Shown: piece after piece, positions 27,270-35,159 of the stretch
Position numbering within the stretch: the stretch's first letter is position 1
How the letters are laid out: every line of letters begins with the position of its first letter
Assembly (NCBI RefSeq): GCF_008247605.1
Contig: NZ_CP043420.1
Coordinates: forward strand, 1,178,001-1,242,000
Length of the DNA: 64,000 bases
DNA from: Kushneria phosphatilytica
Lineage (GTDB): Bacteria > Pseudomonadota > Gammaproteobacteria > Pseudomonadales > Halomonadaceae
Direction of reading: 5' to 3'
Notes under the pieces: generated by a model
What the model saw: only the letters and a program-made list of their open reading frames with translations
Told to the model about the DNA's origin: nothing
The model's database searches: none
Made by a program: the position numbers and the translations under genes

Positions 27270-27848
27270 ATGGTGACGGATGAGTGTCGCTGCCGCTGGG
27301 CGCAGGGCAATGCGCTGCTGGCCGAGTATCACGATCATGAGTGGGGCGTGCCGGAATACGATGATCGTGCCCTATGGGAAAAGCTGATGCTGGACGGTTT
27401 CCAGGCCGGGCTGTCGTGGCTGACCGTACTGCGCAAGCGGGAAGCCTTCCGTGAGTGCTTCGCCGGTTTCGAGCCGGAACGTGTGGCGCAATTTGAAGAG
27501 CCCGATGTTCAAAAGTTGCTCGAGGATGCACGCATCATCCGCTCACGTGCCAAGATAGAAGCGACCATCGGCAACGCTCGCGCCTATCTGGCCATGCGTG
27601 ATCAGGGCGAGCCTTTTGGCGCCTTCGTCTGGCAGATGATCGGTCATCGGCCGATTCAGAACGAAGGGCCGGTACCAACACAGACAGCCCTTTCAAAAGA
27701 GCTCTCTCAGGCGCTGAAACGACGCGGTTTTCGCTTTGTCGGGCCCACCATCGTGTATGCCTGGATGCAGGCGGTAGGGATGGTCAACGATCACGCTGAA
27801 CACTGCTGGCGGCGTCAGCCGGTAGCGTCAATGGCCGACCGATGCTGA
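27270..27848 (+). CDS. tag: DNA-3-methyladenine glycosylase I (Tag)
   Basis: It removes 3-methyladenine from alkylated DNA in base-excision repair. The 192-aa sequence has the Tag zinc-snap ligands: C8 and H21 (YHDHEWGVPEYDD) at the N-terminus and the NDHAEHC pair at the C-terminus. The segment LMLDGFQAGLSWLTVLRKREAF is typical. A GGGAGA site precedes the ATG. It appears to be a single-gene unit. Confidence 0.95.
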   Translation: MVTDECRCRWAQGNALLAEYHDHEWGVPEYDDRALWEKLMLDGFQAGLSWLTVLRKREAFRECFAGFEPERVAQFEEPDVQKLLEDARIIRSRAKIEATIGNARAYLAMRDQGEPFGAFVWQMIGHRPIQNEGPVPTQTALSKELSQALKRRGFRFVGPTIVYAWMQAVGMVNDHAEHCWRRQPVASMADRC

Positions 27849-28011
27849 CATTCCGGGTTTCGGCCTGACAATGAGCGAAAGGTGCCATGGCTCGAATTCC
27901 TCCATGTTCTATGCTGCAGACAGGGGCGCACCACGGCTCCCTTCGGATAACCGAGTTAAAACCCGTACCCGCCTGTCGATGGCGCCCACGGCAAGTGGGA
28001 GGAGGTGTTAC

Positions 28012-28611
28012 ATGATGATGCAGCATGTCTGGGGACTTCTGGCCCATCCCGGCAGGGAGTGGCAGCAGATACGTGGAGAAGCGGAATCGGAGACCATTGC
28101 GCAGCATTACACTCGCCATGTGCTGCTACTGGCGGCCATACCCGTGATCTGCTCGTGGATCGGTACTACACAGTTCGGCTGGAATTTCGGTGAAGGCAAG
28201 GCCGTTACGGTGTCACCGGTTACGGCATTCTATCTGGCGATTGTCTTTTACATCATGCTTCTCGCGGCTGTCGCTCTGATGGGAAGCGTACTGCACTGGC
28301 TGGCCCATCGGTTTCCCCACCGGCCGAGTCGACGGCGCTGTATCATCTTTGCCGGTTATATTGCGACGCCGATGTTCCTCAGTGGCATTGTCGCGATTTA
28401 TCCGCTGATCTGGCTGTGTCTGCTCGCCGGTACGATTGGCCTGTGCTACACAGGCTGGCTCCTCTATCAGGGGGTACCGGGTTTCTTCAGTGTCAATGCA
28501 CGCGATGCCGGCATCGTTTCAGTATCCACTCTGGGTATCGGTGTACTGGTGCTTGAGGCGCTGCTGGCGGCCACGGTGGTGCTCTGGGGATATGGTCCGG
28601 ATCTTTTCTGA
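28012..28611 (+). CDS. Yip1-family membrane protein
   Basis: A 199-aa protein starting MMMQHVWGLLAHPGREWQQI, the usual N-terminal pattern of bacterial YIP1-domain proteins, with a very strong GGGAGGAGGTG site upstream. Five hydrophobic segments follow, including FYLAIVFYIMLLAAVALMG and the end segment VLVLEALLAATVVLWGYG. The function of the family in bacteria is not known. A terminator follows 25 nt after the stop. Confidence 0.82.
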   Translation: MMMQHVWGLLAHPGREWQQIRGEAESETIAQHYTRHVLLLAAIPVICSWIGTTQFGWNFGEGKAVTVSPVTAFYLAIVFYIMLLAAVALMGSVLHWLAHRFPHRPSRRRCIIFAGYIATPMFLSGIVAIYPLIWLCLLAGTIGLCYTGWLLYQGVPGFFSVNARDAGIVSVSTLGIGVLVLEALLAATVVLWGYGPDLF

Positions 28612-28635
28612 TGATTAGCGGTATGTTGCGGTTCG

Positions 28636-28662
28636 CGGCCACCTTCGGGTGGCCGTTTTTGT
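28636..28662 (+). terminator. Terminator after the Yip1 gene
   Basis: An 8-bp stem CGGCCACC/GGTGGCCG closed by a TTCG tetraloop is followed by TTTTTG. It is a textbook intrinsic terminator on the plus strand. Confidence 0.92.
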
Positions 28663-28873
28663 TTCCGCCACGCTCGTGGCTGCGTCAATGACCTGTCCGA
28701 AAACGACAACTACGACAAATGGCCAGGTTCCTGCTTGTCGGGTGGGTTGGACACTGACGAGTGGAGCGTCGTATCGGCTGCTGAAGCATGCAGATCATAC
28801 GGGTACGCCTTTACGGCGCTGTTGGCGTATCGGGTCCCAATGCGCCTGACATATCAGCAGAGGAGTGAACCTC

Positions 28874-30070
28874 ATGGCTTCAGCAGATAATCGCGGTGTT
28901 GTGTATCGAGGTGCCGGCAAGGTGGCGGTTGAAGATATTGCTTTCCCGGAACTGGCACTGGGTAATCGCAAGTGTGAGCATGGTGTCATTCTCAAGGTGC
29001 TGACCACCAATATCTGCGGCAGCGATCAGCATATGGTGCGTGGCCGTACGACGGCTCCCGAGGGGCTCGTGCTGGGTCACGAAATTACCGGAGAAGTCAT
29101 CGAGTGTGGCCGTGATGTCGAATTCGTCAAACAGGGGGATGTTGTCTCCGTTCCTTTCAATGTCGCCTGTGGTCGCTGTCGCAACTGCCGTCGGGGCGAT
29201 ACGCACATCTGTCTCAATGTGAATCCTGCTCGACCCGGTGGCGCCTACGGCTATGTCGATATGGGGGGATGGGTCGGCGGTCAGGCCGAGTATGTCATGG
29301 TGCCTTATGCCGATTTCCAGCTGCTGGTCTTTCCCGACAGGGAACAGGCCATGGAAAAGATCCTCGATCTGACCATGCTGACGGATATCTTTCCGACCGG
29401 TTTTCATGGCTGTCTGACGGCCGGGGTGCAGCCGGGCTCTACCGTGTATATCGCAGGCGCCGGACCGGTGGGGTTGGCGGCGGCGGCTTCTGCGCGGTTG
29501 CTGGGGGCCGCCTGTGTCATTGTCGGCGACATGAAACCGCAACGTCTTGAACAGGCGCGCAGCTTCGGTTGTGAACCCCTGGATCTGCGCCAGGATGCCA
29601 GTATGCCGGAATTGATCGAATCGATTCTGGGGGTCCCGGAAGTGGATGCGGCAGTGGATGCTGTCGGCTTTGAAGCCAATTGTCATGGGCACAATCATGC
29701 CCATGAGCAGCCTGCCACGGTACTCAATGCGGCGATGGAAATTACCCAGGCCGGCGGCCGGGTCGGTATTCCGGGGCTCTATGTTACCGAGGATCCGGGG
29801 GCTTCCAGCGAGGACGCGAAGCACGGCAATCTGTCGATGAAATTCGGTCTGGGCTGGGCCAAGGCCATGTCTTTTCATACCGGCCAGACACCCGCGATGC
29901 GCTATCAGCGACAGCTGATGCAGGCCGTTTTGCATGGCAGGGTGGAAATCGGCAAGGCCGTGAACGCTACGCCGATCAGTCTTGAGCAAGCGCCAAAGGG
30001 CTATGCTGATTTCGATAGCGGTGTGGCCAAAAAATTCGTGATTGACCCGCACGGCATACTGAACACCTGA
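28874..30070 (+). CDS. fdhA: Glutathione-independent formaldehyde dehydrogenase
   Basis: A zinc-dependent dehydrogenase that oxidises formaldehyde to formate with tightly bound NAD. ATG 28874 (398 aa, the length of the Pseudomonas putida enzyme) is preferred over a GTG 9 nt earlier because AGGAG then has proper spacing. The catalytic zinc ligands C48 (NICGSDQH) and H69 (LGHEITGE) are seen, with the structural-zinc cysteines in CGRCRNCRRGDTHIC. The long insertion VNPARPGGAYGYVDMGGWVGG is typical. It should remove formaldehyde from the demethylases encoded around it. Confidence 0.94.
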   Translation: MASADNRGVVYRGAGKVAVEDIAFPELALGNRKCEHGVILKVLTTNICGSDQHMVRGRTTAPEGLVLGHEITGEVIECGRDVEFVKQGDVVSVPFNVACGRCRNCRRGDTHICLNVNPARPGGAYGYVDMGGWVGGQAEYVMVPYADFQLLVFPDREQAMEKILDLTMLTDIFPTGFHGCLTAGVQPGSTVYIAGAGPVGLAAAASARLLGAACVIVGDMKPQRLEQARSFGCEPLDLRQDASMPELIESILGVPEVDAAVDAVGFEANCHGHNHAHEQPATVLNAAMEITQAGGRVGIPGLYVTEDPGASSEDAKHGNLSMKFGLGWAKAMSFHTGQTPAMRYQRQLMQAVLHGRVEIGKAVNATPISLEQAPKGYADFDSGVAKKFVIDPHGILNT

Positions 30071-30077
30071 TCGGCGG

Positions 30078-30093
30078 AGACGCTTTTGCGTCT
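30078..30093 (+). terminator. Weak hairpin after fdhA
   Basis: AGACGC-TTTT-GCGTCT, 8 nt after the stop codon, forms a short stem. It has no U-tract, so it may be only an RNA-stabilising hairpin. Confidence 0.35.
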
Positions 30094-30281
30094 GCCTGCT
30101 CAGGAGGTCGTTCAGCACATTGGCACAGTGCCTGGCGTGCTGCATCACTATGGTAATCGCCCTGACATATACCTCCGAGACGCCAGGGCACACCCGAGGC
30201 CGGGGATACACTCGCCATGATGGAGCGCGACTGCTTCTCGGGGTACTCCCGGATCATCGCTTGACGCATCATTGAAAGGAG

Positions 30282-30307
30282 CACCGGGCCACGTTGTGTG
30301 GCCCGGT
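30282..30307 (-). terminator. Hairpin after the 2OG-dioxygenase gene
   Basis: An 11-bp stem CACCGGGCCAC/GTGGCCCGGTG lies just after the stop of the minus-strand gene. On the minus strand it is followed by CTCCTTTCAAT, a moderately U-rich stretch, so termination is plausible. Confidence 0.5.
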
Positions 30308-30322
30308 GATGTCAGTGTCGGA

Positions 30323-31090
30323 TCAACTGACTTCGTTGATCACGGCATGTGGGAAGTGACGCCGCAACATGCGGTTCTGGAAACCGTCGACGAAGCGGCA
30401 ATTGATGATAATGATGAAGCGCTCGAAAGGCTGATCCGGATCTTCCTGTTCGAGACCATTGGCGCCGTGGTAGAGCCGATCATCGCGCAGATGGAGGACC
30501 TCGCCGGGTTCCAGCACCTGACGGGCCAACAGTTGTGTACCGGCCTTGTCGGCGTAGAGACAGCTGTCGCCTCCCCGGACATTCTCACGATTGAGTACCA
30601 TGATACTGAGGAACTGGCTGCCGTCGGCGTGAATGCCCTGGCCCTGCAGCGGATCCAGCTGGCCTGTACCCTTGACTCCCGTGATTTGCATCAGGATTGG
30701 CTCGCGTGGACTGATCCCCCAGAGCTCTGTCCAGGCCCGCACGAAGGCCTGCACATCGTCCCGTTCGATGAAGGATCGCTCCAGGGCAGGATAATAGCGC
30801 AGCTTGTCCGCCATGCTGTCTGCATCATTGAACATGCCGCCCTGAGCCATTGGGCATTCACCCATGTCGGCAATGTCGCCATCATCGGTAATGTTGAGCC
30901 ATGCCATGCGCTTCCAGCGATCGTTGACGTAGGGGTCGCGCGGAAGGTCGTCAAGATAGCGTTGCCAGGCCGCCAGGTCGATCTGATGGCTCATGTCGGT
31001 GATACTCCAGTTTTGTGCCTCGAGATCACGCTCGACATGTGGTGCCCAGAACTGATGGCGAGTAGCAGCACTGATATGGGTCACTTGCAT
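30323..31090 (-). CDS. 2OG-Fe(II) dioxygenase of the isoleucine-hydroxylase-like family
   Basis: A 255-aa member of the family that includes Bacillus L-isoleucine 4-hydroxylase (Pfam 2OG-Fe_Oxy_2). The iron triad reads H154-A-D156 in QGIHADGSQF and H208 in RLYHGAN; R224 (PFERFIIIIN) is placed to bind 2-oxoglutarate. Such enzymes hydroxylate free amino acids or small substrates with O2 and 2-oxoglutarate. It stands alone, convergent with fdhA, so its substrate cannot be deduced. In a halophile a compatible-solute or amino-acid hydroxylase would make sense, but that is speculation. Confidence 0.82.
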   Translation of the reverse strand: MQVTHISAATRHQFWAPHVERDLEAQNWSITDMSHQIDLAAWQRYLDDLPRDPYVNDRWKRMAWLNITDDGDIADMGECPMAQGGMFNDADSMADKLRYYPALERSFIERDDVQAFVRAWTELWGISPREPILMQITGVKGTGQLDPLQGQGIHADGSQFLSIMVLNRENVRGGDSCLYADKAGTQLLARQVLEPGEVLHLRDDRLYHGANGLEQEDPDQPFERFIIIINCRFVDGFQNRMLRRHFPHAVINEVS

Positions 31091-31413
31091 TAGAGACTTC
31101 CTCTTGATTGAGTTTGCCCCACCAGGGGCCGTTATGTGGTCAGGCCGTCGTTTGACGACCTCGATCAGAAGGGCAACAAAAAATGTTAAAGAGTGTTATT
31201 TCGCGTATCTGAGCAGTACATGAGATGCTGTTTTGCTCATTTGCGAGCCGGTTCATGCTTTTGCGTTGAAAAGTCCCAGGGCGCGTGTAAAAAGGGTTGG
31301 GCAAAACACCCTTTAAAAGTTGTGGCCCTGCTCAGCTTGTGGGGTGAGACTGGAATTGGCATTGAAGTGGGGGTGTGGGCTGAGGCGGCACACTTTGGAC
31401 TGAGGGAGGGAAA
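31091..31413. other. 323-nt gap between divergent genes
   Basis: It must hold the promoters of the dioxygenase gene and the GGDEF-EAL gene. The sequence is comparatively AT-rich near 31170-31210. I see no convincing repeat, RNA gene or small ORF. The GGAGGGAAA before 31414 is the ribosome-binding site of the next gene. Confidence 0.5.
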
Positions 31414-33354
31414 ATGGCCGACCGGATAGGCAGAGGGGCAATGGGCTTTGCCATTGCACTGGCCGTGGTGCTGGCCTGTAGTCTGATGGCGCTGGAATGG
31501 ACCCGGGTGTCGCTGGCCTGGCAACAGGGGGCAAGTCTCGCCATCCTGCTGCTGCTGTTATTGACCATTGGTTATATTGCCCGCGGCTGGCGGCGTCTGG
31601 ATGTGGAATTCCGGACTCGGGTCGGCCCTGAAAAACTGGCTCTGGCCCAGCGTCGTCACGGAGAAAGCGAGCAGCGTTTCCGGGCGTTACTGGAGAGCCT
31701 GCCGAAGGTGGCGGTTCAGGGATATGATCGCGAGCGACGAGTGATCTACTGGAATGAAGCCAGTACGCAACTCTATGGTTACGATGCCGAGGAAGTGCAG
31801 GGCAGTCTGCTCGAAGATCTGATCATTCCCGGGGAGATGCGTGAAGATGTGATACGCGCACATCGCAACTGGATTACAAAAGGAGATGCCATACCCCCCG
31901 GTGAGCTGGAGCTGGTCAGTAAAAGTGGCGCGCCGGTTGCCGTTTTCTCTCACCACGTCATGCTGGGTGAGCATACGCACGATCCACTGATGTTCTGTGT
32001 TGATGTCGATCTTTCCGATCAGAAACAGGTCAGACGAGAGCTCGATTTCGTCACGCATTTCGATCCACTGACCCGATTGCCCAACCGGCGCACCTTCGAG
32101 TCCGAGCTTGAGGGGTTCATGCGCGAGTGTCAGCGGCGACGCATGCATCTGGCGGTACTGTTTATCGATCTAGACCGCTTCGGTGATGTGAACGTGGCGC
32201 GTGGCTTTGAACAGGGCAATCAGTTGCTGATGCAGGTGGCCGATCGTCTTCGCGAGTGTCAGCAGGACTCGGCATTGCTGTCGCGCTTTGATGCCGATGA
32301 GTTCGTCATGGCCTTTGCCTATCTGAGCGCAGAACGGGATGTATTAACGCTGATCGACCGCATCATGGCGCAGTTCAGTGCTCCCTTTGCACTTGAAGGG
32401 GGTGAGCTGCACGTGACCGCAAGGCTGGGGGTGAGTCTTTACCCTGATAATGGTCGTGAAGCAGCCGAGCTGATTCACCATGCCGAATTGGCCAAGAATC
32501 GCGCCAAGGGCTCCGATCACAGCCGATACTGGTTCTTCAATCGCCAGATTCACGACACCCTTTTACGGCAGCATGAATTGCTGGAGCGGCTCCAGCGAGC
32601 CATCGAACGCCAGGAGCTGTGTGTTCATTATCAGCCCCAGGTCTCATCAATGAGTGGGCGTATCGAAAACCTCGAGGCCCTGGTGCGCTGGTTTCCGGAA
32701 GACGGGGGTGAGCCTGTCCCGCCGAGCGAGTTCATTCCACTGGCCGAGCGCTTTAATCTGATTCATCGCCTGGGGGACTGGATTGTTCGTGAGGTCTGTC
32801 GTCAGCAGGCCTGCTGGAAAGCTGCAGGATTGAACGGGTATCGCATCGATATCAATTTCTCCGGGCGTCAGATTGCCGTACCCGGTGTCTTTGATCAGCT
32901 TCAGCGTTGCATGCAGGAGTATCATCTCAACCATCGCGATATCGGCATCGAGCTGACCGAGAACGTACTGGTTCAGGCTGACGATAGTGTGCTTGAGTCG
33001 CTGCACCGGCTCTATCATCGCGGTATGAAGATCGCCATCGATGACTTCGGCACCGGTTATTCGACGCTGAGCTATCTCAAGCTGTTTCCGGTCACCTCGC
33101 TGAAGATCGATCGCAGCTTCGTAACCGATGCACCTGCCAGCCCGCGCGATCGGGCCATTCTGGCCGGGATAGTCTTCATTGCGCATCGGCTGGGTCTTGA
33201 AGTCGTGGCTGAAGGGGTCGAAACCCTTGCCCAGCTTGAGCTGATGCGTGATCTCAATTGTGATCTGGTCCAGGGCCATTATCACTTCCGTCCCATGCCG
33301 GCCGCTGAGGTCCAGCGCCTGATGCGTGATCAGCCATTGCTCAGCATCCCCTGA
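31414..33354 (+). CDS. PAS-GGDEF-EAL signalling protein (probable c-di-GMP phosphodiesterase)
   Basis: A 646-aa membrane-bound protein. Two transmembrane helices (about 7-24 and 38-55) are followed by a PAS domain (about 80-205, LPKVAVQGYDRERRVIYWNEA), a GGDEF domain and an EAL domain. The GGDEF site is degenerate (RFDADEF, 291-297), so cyclase activity is unlikely. The EAL site is complete: E421-A-L, ELTENVL, IDDFGTGYSTLSYLK and the EGVET motif near the end. It probably degrades c-di-GMP in response to a signal sensed by PAS. Confidence 0.92.
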   Translation: MADRIGRGAMGFAIALAVVLACSLMALEWTRVSLAWQQGASLAILLLLLLTIGYIARGWRRLDVEFRTRVGPEKLALAQRRHGESEQRFRALLESLPKVAVQGYDRERRVIYWNEASTQLYGYDAEEVQGSLLEDLIIPGEMREDVIRAHRNWITKGDAIPPGELELVSKSGAPVAVFSHHVMLGEHTHDPLMFCVDVDLSDQKQVRRELDFVTHFDPLTRLPNRRTFESELEGFMRECQRRRMHLAVLFIDLDRFGDVNVARGFEQGNQLLMQVADRLRECQQDSALLSRFDADEFVMAFAYLSAERDVLTLIDRIMAQFSAPFALEGGELHVTARLGVSLYPDNGREAAELIHHAELAKNRAKGSDHSRYWFFNRQIHDTLLRQHELLERLQRAIERQELCVHYQPQVSSMSGRIENLEALVRWFPEDGGEPVPPSEFIPLAERFNLIHRLGDWIVREVCRQQACWKAAGLNGYRIDINFSGRQIAVPGVFDQLQRCMQEYHLNHRDIGIELTENVLVQADDSVLESLHRLYHRGMKIAIDDFGTGYSTLSYLKLFPVTSLKIDRSFVTDAPASPRDRAILAGIVFIAHRLGLEVVAEGVETLAQLELMRDLNCDLVQGHYHFRPMPAAEVQRLMRDQPLLSIP

Positions 33355-33513
33355 ATATATTGTGGCCATCACACTCGACGGGCATGTCGCAAACGCATCA
33401 TGGCATGGCGTCAGCGAGCACTTGACCCGGTAGCACCCGTTCTACCATCGCCCCTGACAGGCTCGTTCTGCCGGAGAACGGGATACGCAGCGTGACGCGC
33501 GGGGAGAGGTATC

Positions 33514-34764
33514 ATGGAACGCTACTCGGGATTCGGACTGGTCCGCCATGCACTCAGCCATCATGAGCAGTGGCAGCGCATGTGGCGCAATCCGGCGCCG
33601 AAGTCGCATTACGACGTCATCATTGTAGGTGGTGGCGGTCATGGGCTGGCGACGGCGTGGTATCTCGCCAAAGAGCACGGCATTACCAATGTCGCAGTGA
33701 TTGAAAAGGGATGGCTGGGTGGCGGCAATACCGCCCGCAACACCACCATCGTGCGTTCCAACTATCTGTTCGACGAATCCGCACGTCTCTATGAGCATGC
33801 GCTCAAGCTGTGGGAGGGGCTCTCCCAGGACATCAACTACAACGTGATGTTCTCGCAGCGTGGTGTGCTCAATGTGGCGCATACCATGCAGGATGTGCGT
33901 GATACCCGCCGCCGGGTCAACGCCAACCGGCTCAACGGCATCGACAGCGATTATCTCGATGCCGATGGCGTGAAGAAGCTGGTGCCGGCCATGGATTGTT
34001 CGGAGAACGCCCGTTATCCGGTACTGGGCGCTTCCTTTCAGCCGCGTGCCGGTGTGGCCCGGCATGACGCCGTGGCCTGGGGATACGCACGCGCGGCCGA
34101 CAGCCGCGGGGTGGACCTGCTGCAGAATACCGAAGTCACCGGTTTTCTGATCGAGAACGGCGAGGTGAAAGGCGTCGAAACCTCCCGTGGCGAGATTCGT
34201 GCCGGCCGCGTCGGTGTCGTGACTGCCGGCAACTCCGGCACCATGGCCAAAATGGCCGGTTTCCGATTGCCGATCGAATCTCATCCGCTGCAGGCGTTGG
34301 TCTCCGAGCCGCTCAAGCCGGTGATCGACACCGTCATCATGTCCAACCAGGTCCATGGCTATATCAGCCAGTCCGACAAGGGGGATCTGGTGATCGGCGC
34401 CGGGGTCGACGGCTACGTCGGCTATGGCCAGCGTGGCAGCTACTCGATCATCGAGCACGTCATCCAGGCGATCGTCGAGATGTTTCCCTCGCTCTCCCGG
34501 GTACGCATGAACCGCCAGTGGGGCGGTGTCGTCGATACCACCCCGGATGCTTCTCCGATTATTTCCACCACACCGGTCAAGGGCCTCTTCTTCAATTGCG
34601 GCTGGGGCACTGGTGGCTTCAAGGCCACGCCCGGCTCGGGACACATTTTTGCCTGGACACTGGCAAAAGGACGCCCGCATCCGATCGCCGAACCCTACTC
34701 GATGCAGCGTTTCCATACCGGGGCGCTCGTTGATGAGCATGGTGCGGCGGCGGTGGCGCACTAG
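33514..34764 (+). CDS. soxB: Sarcosine oxidase beta subunit
   Basis: A 416-aa FAD protein of the DAO family with the N-terminal dinucleotide site [19 protein letters not shown] and the flavin loop [19 protein letters not shown]. His184 in [11 protein letters not shown] is the likely covalent FMN attachment residue, by comparison with known heterotetrameric enzymes. It demethylates sarcosine to glycine; the released unit passes to tetrahydrofolate or leaves as formaldehyde. First gene of soxBDAG, behind GGGGAGAGG. Confidence 0.95.
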   Translation: MERYSGFGLVRHALSHHEQWQRMWRNPAPKSHYDVIIVGGGGHGLATAWYLAKEHGITNVAVIEKGWLGGGNTARNTTIVRSNYLFDESARLYEHALKLWEGLSQDINYNVMFSQRGVLNVAHTMQDVRDTRRRVNANRLNGIDSDYLDADGVKKLVPAMDCSENARYPVLGASFQPRAGVARHDAVAWGYARAADSRGVDLLQNTEVTGFLIENGEVKGVETSRGEIRAGRVGVVTAGNSGTMAKMAGFRLPIESHPLQALVSEPLKPVIDTVIMSNQVHGYISQSDKGDLVIGAGVDGYVGYGQRGSYSIIEHVIQAIVEMFPSLSRVRMNRQWGGVVDTTPDASPIISTTPVKGLFFNCGWGTGGFKATPGSGHIFAWTLAKGRPHPIAEPYSMQRFHTGALVDEHGAAAVAH

Positions 34765-34823
34765 GCCCCGGCGGCTCACTGACGCCCTGACGGATTTCCA
34801 GGTTTTGCAACGGGATAATCACC

Positions 34824-35159
34824 ATGTTCTACATCCGCTGCCCTTACACCCACGAATACCACAGCGAAGAGGAGTTCAAACCCTGCGGGCAGGCGCAGAT
34901 CCGGCGGGCCGAGTCGCCGGTCAGCACCAGTGACGAGCAGTGGGGGGACTACCTGTTCTTTCGCGACAACATCCGTGGAGTTCACCACGAGATGTGGATG
35001 CATCTCCCGACACGCCGGTACTTCAATGTGACCCGTCACACTGTCACCAACGAGATTCTGGAAACCTGGCGCATCGGTGAAGAGCCGCGCTACCGTACGG
35101 ATGGCCGTGGCGGCGTGATCGATACTCAGGCTGATAACGATGGCGAGGAGGTGGCATGA
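34824..35159 (+). CDS. soxD: Sarcosine oxidase delta subunit with altered zinc site
   Basis: A 111-aa subunit with the family core SEEEFKPCGQAQI, WGDYLFFRDNIRGVHHE and YFNVTRHTV. In known delta subunits a structural zinc is held by CPxC (Cys6, Cys9), a His and a Cys near residues 59-63. Here Cys6 and His60 remain, but Cys9 is Thr (CPYTHE) and the last Cys is Thr63 (HLPTRRYF). Nearby H10, H13 and C21 could compensate. It lies 59 nt after soxB, and its stop overlaps the soxA start (ATGA). Confidence 0.93.
   Translation: MFYIRCPYTHEYHSEEEFKPCGQAQIRRAESPVSTSDEQWGDYLFFRDNIRGVHHEMWMHLPTRRYFNVTRHTVTNEILETWRIGEEPRYRTDGRGGVIDTQADNDGEEVA

Noticed and set aside
28880..30211. 443-aa minus-strand frame opposite fdhA
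   Set aside because: Antisense shadow of the formaldehyde dehydrogenase gene.
30272..31093. 273-aa plus-strand frame
   Set aside because: Antisense to the 2OG-dioxygenase gene, whose active-site residues are all readable on the minus strand.
31193..31429. 78-aa plus-strand ORF before the GGDEF-EAL gene
   Set aside because: No ribosome-binding site, no recognisable sequence, and it overlaps the start of the next gene; probably leader sequence.
33442..34779. 445-aa minus-strand frame opposite soxB
   Set aside because: Antisense shadow of a well-supported gene, without domain or start signal.
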